Assembly (NCBI GenBank): GCA_034336665.1
Contig: CM067589.1
Coordinates: 1,187,720 to 1,251,719 of the forward strand
DNA from: Luscinia megarhynchos
Lineage: Eukaryota > Chordata > Aves > Passeriformes > Turdidae
Direction of reading: 5' to 3'
DNA length: 64,000 nt
In this document: positions 11,500-21,500 of the stretch, one piece after another
Layout: each line of letters begins with the position of its first letter
Numbering within the stretch: the first letter of the stretch is position 1
The notes under the pieces: model-generated
The model's database searches: none
What the model saw: the letters and a program-made list of their open reading frames with translations, nothing else
What the model was told of the DNA's origin: nothing
Position numbers and translations under genes: made by a program

Positions 11500-11720
11500 C
11501 CCACACAGAGCCGAACCAATGAGCGGCTGTGGCGTCTCGAGGGGGCGGGTCTGTCGCGACACCAACCAATAGCCTGACAGCATGGGTGTGGTCGATGGAT
11601 GACGTCACAGGGCGTGGCAGCCCCGCCCCAAAGCCGCCGCGGAGCTCCCGCCCAGTCCGTCCCAGTTTGTCCCAGTCTGGGCGGGGTTTGGGGGGTCGGG
11701 GGTGACGGATGCTGCGGGCG
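11500..11720. promoter_or_regulatory. Orphan CCAAT/CRE/GC-box promoter-like module
   Basis: Two AACCAAT NF-Y boxes (CCAAT at 11516 and 11566), a perfect CRE TGACGTCA at 11600-11607, then CCCCGCCCC and GGGCGGGG boxes. The order and spacing are those of a TATA-less housekeeping promoter. No gene starts beside it. It lies where mammals have COPZ2, so it may be a relic or the promoter of an unrecognised transcript. Confidence 0.45.
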
Positions 11721-11984
11721 GGGCTGACGGGGCGCAGCGACAGCGATGTCACCGCGGTGTCACCGCGCCGGGGACAGCGCCCGTCAATCACCATCGTCCC
11801 CTCCCGGGGCCGGGGGCTGCTGCGACCACCCAAAGGACGGGGCGAGCGGGTCTGGTGGCCCTGAGCCAGCCAGAGCCGCGGGTTTTGGGACTGTCTGGGA
11901 CCACTGCTGTCCCCATGGCTCGCAGACCCCCGGGTGCCTCGTAGGGGGCTAAGGGGGGGTCCCAGCCCGGCTCCAGCTCATGTC

Positions 11985-12356
11985 CCCCACTCTCCTGTCC
12001 CTGTCCCCTGTCCTTATCTCTGTTTCCCATCCCCATCCCTGTCTCCATCCCTATCCCTATCCCCTGTCCTTATCTCTGTCCCCCATCCCTGACCCCTGTG
12101 TTTATCTCTGTCCCCATCCCCATCCCTGTCCCTGTCCCTGTCCCCGTCCCTGGTCCTTATCTCTGTCCCCCATCCCTGGCCTCTGTGTTTATCTCTGTCC
12201 CCATCCCCATCCCTGTCCCTGTCCTTATCTCTGCCCCCATCCCCATCCCTGTCCCTGTCCCCCATCCCCATCCCTGTCCCTGTCCTTATCTCTGTCCCCC
12301 ATCCCTGGCCCCTGTTTATCTCTGTCCCCATCCCCATCCCTGTCCCCTCTCCCCCC
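11985..12356. repeat. Minisatellite (CCCCATCCCTGTCCCTGTCC)
   Basis: Irregular tandem copies of CATCCCCATCCCTGTCCCTGTCC with TTATCTCTGTCCCC spacers. It lies just past the 3' end of CDK5RAP3. Confidence 0.9.
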
Positions 12357-12418
12357 TCAGTCACACGCGTCTCCTCTCCCCCACCTCAAACCCAGCTCGA
12401 TTCGAGACAAAATTTGTG

Positions 12419-12424
12419 TTTATT
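12419..12424 (-). terminator. CDK5RAP3: CDK5RAP3 poly(A) signal AATAAA
   Basis: AATAAA on the minus strand, 76 bases past the CDK5RAP3 stop codon. It is the first canonical signal after the stop and implies a short 3' UTR. Confidence 0.75.
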
Positions 12425-12499
12425 CCCCAACACCCCCAAACCCAGCAGCCCCCCAGGGCTGGGCAGGGGGTCCGGGAGGGGCAGGACCCCCCCTGGGGG

Positions 12500-12565
12500 T
12501 CACAGGTTGATTCCCATCAGGTTCACCGGGCGCCCCCCGTAGCGCTTGGAGATGTCGGCCTCGAT
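12500..12565 (-). CDS. CDK5RAP3: CDK5RAP3 exon 16 (C-terminus, stop)
   Basis: Acceptor TTGTTGCAG, then 21 residues from IEADISKRYGG to the conserved GRPVNLMGINL end and a TGA stop at 12502-12500. Confidence 0.95.
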   Translation of the reverse strand: MEADISKRYGGRPVNLMGINL

Positions 12566-15500
12566 CTGCAACAACGGGAGGGGCTCAGCGCTGCGGGGGG
12601 CACAAAGGGGGGCCTGGGGGGGATTTCTGGGGTCCCTCACCAGTTTCTGGAGCTCCTTGGCCCTGTCCTGCAGCTGCTGCAGTTTGGGCTCCAGGGCCGC
12701 CTGCTCGGCCAGCGCCTGGCGCCGCTGCTGGGCCAGCGCCTCCCTCTTGGCCAGCAGCAGCTCGGCCTGGAGCAGCTTCTGCCGCAGCAGCGCCGACACC
12801 CGCTCCACGTACCTGGGACAGGGACACGGGATGGCGCGGGGACAGGGGACAGGGGGTGACACTGAATGGTGTGGGGACAGCGGGGACAGCAGGGACAGCG
12901 GGGTGACACTGAATGGTGTGGGGACAGCAGGGACAGCAGGGACAGCGGGGACAGGGGACAGAGGGGACAGAGGGTGACACTGAATGGTGTGGGGACAGAG
13001 GGGACAGGGGACAGAGGGGACAGCAGAGACAGCGGGGACAGTGGGGACAGAGGGTGACACTGAATGGTGGGGACAGCGGGGACAGGGGGTGACACTGAAT
13101 GGTGTGGGGACAGCTGGGGTCTTTCAGGGCTATTTTAAGGTTATTTTAGGGGCCATTTTGGGTCTATTTTAGGGGTTATTTCAGGGTCTGTTTTAGGGCT
13201 GTTTGGGGGCTATTTTAGGGCTATTTTAGAGCTATTTTTTGGCTATTTTAGGGATGGTTTTGGGTCTATTTTAGTTATTTCAGGGTCTATTTTGGGCCTG
13301 TTTCGGGACTATTTTAGGTGCTCTTTTAGGGCTGTTTTGGGGCTATTTTAGGGTTATTTTAGGGCTGTTTTGGGGCTATTTTAGGGTTATTTCAGGGCTG
13401 CTCTGGGGCAGGTTGGGGCACCTGGGCGAGGCCAGGATCATGCAGAGGTGCTGCACGCTGCGGGAGCAGAGCTGGGCCAGCAGCTCCCGCGCCGTGGCCA
13501 GCAGGGCCCGCACCCGCTCGCTGCTCTGGCCCTGCAGCACGGCCGGCGCCAGCTGCAGCTGGCTCATGGCCACCACGTCGGCCTCGTCCTCCATCTCCAG
13601 CAGCCGCTGCGCCAGGAACAGCTCCAGCTGCGGGGACAGGGCGGGGTCACCGCGGGGCGGGGCGGGGCCACCTGCAGTGTCCCCTGATAGCCACCGGCAC
13701 TGTCCCCTAATGGCCACCAGCACTGTCCCCTGGTGGCCGTTCGCAGTGTCCCCTGATAGCCACCAGCACTGTCCCCTGATAGCCACCCACAGTGTCCCCT
13801 GGTGGCCACCCACGGTGTCCCCTGATAGCCACCGGCAGTGTCCCCTAATGGCCACTGCACTGTCCCCTAATGGCCACCCGAAGTGTCCCCTAATGGCCAT
13901 CAGCAGTGTCCCCTGATAGCCACCAGCACTGTCCCCTGATAGCCACCGGCAGTGTCCCCCAATGGCCACTGCACTGTCCCTAATGGCCACTGCACTGTCC
14001 CCTAATGGCCATCAGCACTGTCCCCTGATAGCCACCAGCACTGTCCCCCAATGGCCACTGCACTGTCCCTAATGGCCACTGCACTGTCCCCTAATGGCCA
14101 TCAGCAGTGTCCCCTAATGGGTGCCCACAGTGTCCCTAATGGGCACTGCACTGTCCCCTGGTGGCCACCCGCGGTGTCCCCCGGCGCCACCTCCATCAGC
14201 TCGTCGATGAACTGGTTCCGAGTCTCGGCGTTCTCCAGCACGGTCAGCGCGTCCGAGCCGCGGGCCACGTCCTCGGGGGCTGGGGGGGACAGGAGGGCGG
14301 GGGGGGAACCCCAAAACCAGCTCAGCATCACCCCAAAAGATGGGGACACCCAAAATCCCCAGCCCAGCACCCCACACCCCCTCTGTCCCACCCCAAACCC
14401 CTCTGGGGTGTCCAGGGGCACTGGGAAGGGGGATTTTGGGGGGTGGGGGTACGGGACACCCCTGGGACCCCCCAGCCCTGCTCACCCTCAGTTCCAGCCT
14501 CCAGCACCGTGATTGTCCCCTCCTGTCCCCCTCCGTCACCCCAGTCGATGCCATCGTCCCCCTGAGGGACAAAGAGTGACACTGGGTGACATCAGGGGGG
14601 ATTTGGGGACACAGGGACACCCCTGGCCCTGGGATGTCACAAACCTGGGCACTGGGCTCTGCTGGGACTGTCCCCTTCTCTCCATCGCCCCAATCGATGC
14701 CATCCTGAGGGACAAAAGGTGACATCAGGGTGACACAGGGTGACACAGGGGGGACTTGGAGACACAGCATTACTCCAGTCCCTCTGCCACTGTTCCCCTG
14801 AGGGACAAAAGGTGACACAGGGTGACAGAGGGGATTTGGGGACACAGGGACACCCTGGGGATGTCACCCACCTGGGCACTGGGCTCTGCTGGGACTGTCC
14901 CCTTCTCTCCATCGCCCCAATCGATGCCATCGTCCCCCTAAGGGACAAAGGGTGACAAAAGATGACACAGGGTCACATCAGGGGGGTCTGGGGACACAGG
15001 GATATTGTCCCAATTGCTGCCATCATCCCAAGGGACAAAGGGTGACACGGGGGGGATTTGGGGACACAGGGACATTGCCCCAGTTTGTCCCTGAGGGACA
15101 AAAGGTGACACAGGGTGACACAGGAGGGATTTGGGGACACAGGGGATGTCACCCACCTGGGGGCTGGGCTCCACCGTGATGCCGCAGTCGCTGTCCCCGC
15201 CCTGGGGCGGCTCCGCGGGGAAATCGCCCCAGTCGATCTGCGGGACGAGAGCCGCAGACCCGCCCCGTGAGCCACGGCCCGACGGCGCCGCGGCGCCACC
15301 CGCGGTCCCCGCGTCCCCCCGGACGCACCGTGTCCTCCTCGGGGGGCGGCTCCGGCTCCTCCCGCAGCTCGGGGCGCTGCAGCAGCCGCGGCTCCCGCCC
15401 CGTGCGCCAGCGGAACACGGAGCGGTTCCCGTGCGCGGCGACGAACCGCAGCAGCGGCAGCACCGCGACACCGGGGCTGCGGCACGGGCAGCGTGGGCGC

Positions 15501-18500
15501 GGGGACGGCGGGGACGGGGACAGCGGGGACACGGGACAGCGTGGGGAACGGGGACAGCGGGGACGGGGACAGCGGGGATGGGGACAGCGGGGACACGGGA
15601 CAGCGTGGGGAACGGGGACAGCGGGGATGGGAACAACGTGGGGGAACGGGGACAGCGGGACAGCGTGGGGAACGGGGACAGCGGGGATGGGGACAGCGGG
15701 GACACGGGCACAGCGCGGGGAACGGGGACAGCGGGGACAGGGACAGCGTGGGGAACGGGGACAGCGGGGATGGGGACATGGGACAGAGTGGGGAACGGGG
15801 ACAATGGGACAGGGTGGGGAACGGGGACAGCAGGGACAGGGACACGGGACATCATCAGGCACAGGGACATCGGGAACAGGGGATGTCATTGGGCACGGGG
15901 ACAGCAGGGATGGGGACACGGGACAGCGTGGGCACGGGAACAACGGGGATGGCGACATCGGGGATGGATGGGGACATCGGGCACAGGGACATCGGGAACG
16001 GGGGACACCGTCGGGATCTGGGACATTGGGGGTGGGTGGGGACATCACTGGGGATGGGGACATCGGGCATGGGGACATTGGGCACGGGGACATTGGGCAC
16101 GGGGACATTGGGCACGGGACATTGGGCATGGGGACATTGGGCATGGGGACACCTCAGCATCCCCAGCACCGGGGGTTTGGAGGGACCAGGAGCTGTTTTG
16201 GGGTTGCTTTTGGGGCTGTTTTAGGGGAGGAGAGGGATGGTTTGGGGGGTTATGGATGTGTTGGAGGAGCAGGGGATGTTCTGGGGCAGTTTTGGGGCAG
16301 TTTAGGGGTGCCAGGGTGTCAGGCTGTCCCCACCTGTCACACACGAAGGCCGCGCTGGCCTCGTACAGCTCGATGGCGTCCCCGAGGGCGCTGGCGCCGT
16401 CCCCAACGCGGGACAGCAGCGACGGCAGCGCCTGCACCTGAGCCAGCAGCTCCCGGCGCACGTCCTGCCCCCCTGGGACAGCGGGGGGACTCTGGGACAC
16501 TGGGGCACTGGGGACACTGGGGCACTGGGGACACCCTGGGGACACCCTGGGGACACCCTGGGGACACTGGGGACACTGGGGACACTACAGGGACACTCTG
16601 GGGACACTCTGGTCCCAGCGTGACCCCTCAGGGGCTGCTTTGGGGGCTGGGGCTGGTTTAGGGTTTGTTTGGGGCTATTTTGGGGCTGTTTGGGGCTCTC
16701 CCAGCCCCATTTAGGGTTATTCCAGCCCTGTTTGGGGTCATTCCAGCCCCGTTCCATCTCCCCTATCCCCATTTCAGCTCACCTATCCCCACTCCATCTC
16801 CCTCCTCCCCTCTCCCCCTCCCCATTCCATCTCCCCCACCCCCATTCCATCCCCCCATTCCATTCCATTCCATTCCATTCCATTCCATTCCATTCCATTC
16901 CATTCCATTCCATTCCATTCCATTCCATTCCATTCCATTCCATCTCCCCCATCCCCCGCTCCACCTCCCTTATCCTTGTTCCCACCCTCCCATCCCCGTT
17001 CCATCTCCCCCCTCCCATCTCCCCATTCCATCTCCCCCACCCCCATCCCATCTCCCCCTCCCTGTTCCATCTCCCCCCCTCCCCATTCCATCTCCCCTGA
17101 TCTGCGCTCCATCTCCCCCATCCCTGTTCCATCTCCCCCCATCCCCGTTCCATCTCCCCATCCCCGTTCCATCTCCCCCTCCCCATTCCACCTCCCCTAT
17201 CCCCGCTCCATCTCCCCATCCCCGCTCCACCTCCCCATCCCCCTGCTCCACCCCCCTCATCCCCCGCTCCATCTCCCCCATCCCCTGCTCCACCTCCCCC
17301 ATCCCCGCTCCATCTCCCCCATCCCCCGCTCCATCTCCCCCATCCCCTACGTCCCCCTCCATCTCCCCCATCCCCGCTCCATCTCCCCCCTCCCCCGCTC
17401 CATCTCTCCCCGCTCCCCATCCCTCCATCTCCCCCCATCCCCGTTCCATCTCCCCATCCCCGCTTTCCATCTCCCCCTCCCCGTTCCACCTCCCTCCCGC
17501 TCCCGCCCCCGCCCTGCACTCACGCGTGATGCCAGACATGGCGGCGCCCAGGAAGCGCTCGGGGCTCCCCGGCCCGCAGCTGGCACTGCTCCTCGCGCCA
17601 GCTGCCCTGCTGCGCCTGCTGCCCCCTGCCCAGCTGCCCTGCAGCGCGGCGCCAGAAGCTGACACCGCGCCCAGCAGGCTGCAGAGCTCGGCTGGGGCAG
17701 CAGCACCCGGGGCTCGTCCCACAGAGCTGCGCTTTGGGATCCCCGCCCCACCCGGTTTGGGACTGAACTCCACCCACCCAGGAGGTTCTTTTAGACACCT
17801 CAGGGAATTCCCATCCCCATCCCCATTCCCATTCCCCATCCCCATTCCCCATCCCCATTCCCATTCCCATCCCCATTCCCATCCCCATTCCCATCCCCAT
17901 CCCCATCCCCATCCCCCATGCCCATTCCCCCATTCCCTCCCCATTCCCATTCCCCCCCATTCCCCATTCCCCCATCCCCATCCCCCATTCCCATCCCCAT
18001 GCCCCATTCCCATCCCCTTCCCATTCCCATTCCCATTCCCATTCCCCATCCCCATTCCCCCATCCCATCCCCATGCCCATCCCATTCCCATCCCCATTCC
18101 CCATTCCCATTCCCCATTCCCCATCCCCATTCCCCATTCCCATTCCCCATTCCCCATTCCCATTCCCCATTCCCATCCCCATCCCCATCCCCATTCCCAT
18201 CCCCATTCCCATTCCCCATTCCCATCCCCATTCCCCATTCCCATTCCCCCTTCCCATTCCCCATTCCCCATTCCCATTCCCATTCCCCATTCCCATCCCC
18301 ATGCCCATCCCCTATCCCCATTCCCCATCCCCATTCCCCATCCCCATTCCCATTCCCCATTCCCATTCTCCCATTCCCATCCCCATTCCCCCATTCCCAT
18401 CCCCATTCCCATTCCCCATCCCCATTCCCATTCCCATCCCCATCCCCATCCCTCATTCCCATCCCCATTCCCATCCCATCCCCATTCCCATCCCCATTCC

Positions 18501-21500
18501 CCATTCCCATCCCCATTCCCCATTCCCATTCCCCATCCCCATTCCCATTCCCCATCCCCTTCCCATTCCCCATCCCCATTCCCATTCCCCATCCCCATTC
18601 CCATTCCCCATTCCCCATCCCTATTCCCATTCCCATCCCCATTCCCATTCCCATCCCCTCTCCCATTCCCATCCCCCCATCCCCATTCCCATTCCCATCC
18701 CCATCTCCATTCCCCATTCCCATGCCCATTCCCATCCCCATTCCCATCCCCATTCCCATTCCCCATTCCCATCCCCATCCCCATTCCCCCATTCCCCATC
18801 CCCATCCCCATCCCCATCCCCATCCCCATCCCCATCCCCATTCCCATCCCCATTCCCATTCCCATCCCCATTCCCATTCCCCATTCCCCCATTCCCCCAT
18901 TCCCATCCCCATTCCCATTCCCCATTCCCCATCCCCATCCCCATCCCCATCCCCATCCCCATCCCCATTCCCCCATCCCCATTCCCCATTCCCATCCCCA
19001 TCCCCATTCCCATTCCCCATTCCCATTCCCCCATTCCCATCCCCCATTCCTCCCATTCCCCATTCCCCATTCCCATCCCCATCCCCCATTCCCCATCCCC
19101 ATTCCCATTCCCCATCCCCATCCCCATCCCCATTCCCCATTCCCCATTCCCATTCCCATCCCCCATTCCCCATTCCCCCATTCCCATCCCCCCATTCCCC
19201 CCATTCCCCATCCCCTTCCCATTCCCCATCCCCATCCCCATTCCCCATCCCCATTCCCCATTCCCCATTCCCCCATTCCCATCCCCCATTCCCATCCCCA
19301 TTCCCATTCCCCATTCCCATGCCCATTCCCATCCCCATTCCCATCCCCATTCCCATCCCCCATTCCCCATTCCCTCCCCATTCCCATGCCCATTCCCCAT
19401 CCCCCATTCCCATTCCCCCATTCCCCATTCCCCATTCCCATCCCCCATTCCCCATTCCCATTCCCCATCCCCATCCCCATTCCCCATTCCCATTCCCATC
19501 TCCCCATTCCCATCCCTCCCATCCCCATTCCCATTCCCCATCCCCATTCCCATCCCCATTCCCATTCCCCATTCCCATCCCCATTCCCATTCCCATTCCC
19601 ATCCCCATTCCCATCCCCATTCCCCATTCCCCATTCCCATTCCCCATTCCCATTCCCCATTCCCATTCCCCATTCCCATTCCCATTCCCATTCCCCATTC
19701 CCCATTCCCATTCCCATCCCCATTCCCATCCCCATTCCCATCCCCATTCCCAGTCCCATTCCCATTCCCATTCCCATCCCCATTCCCATTCCCATTCCCA
19801 TTCCCCATTCCCATTCCCATTCCCCATTCCCCATCCCCCCCTCACCCAGGTAAGCGTTCTCCTTCTCATACAGGGACACGATCTCCTGCCAGTCCTGGGG
19901 ACCAACAGCAGTGTCAGAGGAGGAAGATGAAGAAGAAGAGGAGGATGAGGAGGAAGAGAATGAGGTGGAAGAGGAGGACCAGATGGAAGGAAAGGATGAG
20001 ACAGAAGAGGATGGAAAAAGAAGAATGAGGAAGAGAAATAAAAGGATGAGGAGTAACAGGAGTAGGAAGAGGAGGAAGATGAAGAGGAAAAATAAGAAGA
20101 GGAAGAGGACAAGGAAGAAAAGGAGGATGAGGAGGATGAGGAGAATGAAGTGAAAGAGGAGGAAAAGGAGGATGGAGGCAGAAGAGGAAGATAAGGAGAA
20201 AGGGGAGGATGGAAAGGAAGAGGAGGAAGAGAAAGAGGAGGATGAGGAGTAACATGAGGAAGAGGAAGAGGAAGAGGAAGAGGAAGAGGAAGAGGAAGAG
20301 GAAGAGGAAGAGGAAGAGGAAGAGGAAGAGGAAGAGGAAGAGGAAGAGGAAGAGGAAGAGGAAGAAGATGAAGAGAATGAGGGGGAGGAGGAGGAGGAAG
20401 AGGAGGAAGAGGAAAAAGAGGAAAAAGAGAATGAGAAAGAAGAGGGAGACGAGGACAAGGAGGAAGAGGAGGATGAGAAGAATGAAAAGAAAGAGAAAGA
20501 CGAAAACAAAGAGGAGGAAAAAAGAAATAGGAAGAAGATGAGGAGGAAGAGGAGGGCGCTCCCACCTTCATCCTTTGTGAGGAGTAGCGCCCGAAGAGGT
20601 TCTTGGTGGAGGCCTCGGTGCCCTTGAGGATCTCCACGATGCGCAGGCAGTGGAAGTAGTGCAGGACTGGGGGAGAGGAACCGGGTCAGGGAGGGGCTGG
20701 GGGACCCCGGGGGGATCTGGGGGATCCCCAGGAGACTTTTGGGGGTCCGTGAGGGATTTTCAAGGGTCTCCAGGAGGTTTTTGGGGCTCCCTGAGGGGTT
20801 TTAGGGGATCCCAGAAGGCTTTAAGGGATCCCCAGGAGACTTTTGAGGGTCCCTGGTGGGTTTTAAGGGATCCCTGGGAGGTTTTAGGAGATTCCCAGGA
20901 GGTTTTAGGGGATTCCCAGGAGTTTTTAGGGTTCTTGAGGCACCACCACCCCTTTGTGAACAAGCCCCAGGTGTGACCCTCCCCACCCCAAATCCCAGCT
21001 CTCCGGGGGGGGAAGCCATCCCCAAACCCCAACCCGAACCTCAAACTCCAAATGCCAAACCCCAAACCGAATCCCCAAACTGCAAACTCCAAACCCCAAA
21101 CCCCAATCCCAATCCCCAGTGCCTCACAGGAGCCCCGCAGCAGCTCTCGGATCTCGGGGTGCTCGGGCATGTCCTGCAGCGCCGCCTGCATCCGCTCCCG
21201 CACGGCCTGCACCTGCGCCTGCCAGCGGCGCCCGCAGTGCCGCCGGTCCAGCAGCCAGTCTGGGACAGGGACATGGGGACATGGGGACATGGGGACACTG
21301 GGGACAGGGACACGCCTGCCAGTGCCACCCGCAGTGCTGCCGGTCCAGCAGCCAGTCTGGGACAGGGACAGGGGACATGGGGACATGGGGACATGGGGAC
21401 AGGGACACGGGGACATGGGGACATGGACATGGGACACGGGGGACATGGGGACAGGGACATGGGGACATGACATGGGGACATGGGGACAGGGACACAACTG

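Noticed and set aside
16665..20637. Very long proline-, serine- or glycine/tryptophan-rich open frames on both strands, up to 1179 codons
   Set aside because: They are translations of CCCATT and GAGGAA arrays. All six frames are open because the repeats lack stop codons. Real CDK5RAP3 exons lie inside and explain the only conserved peptides.
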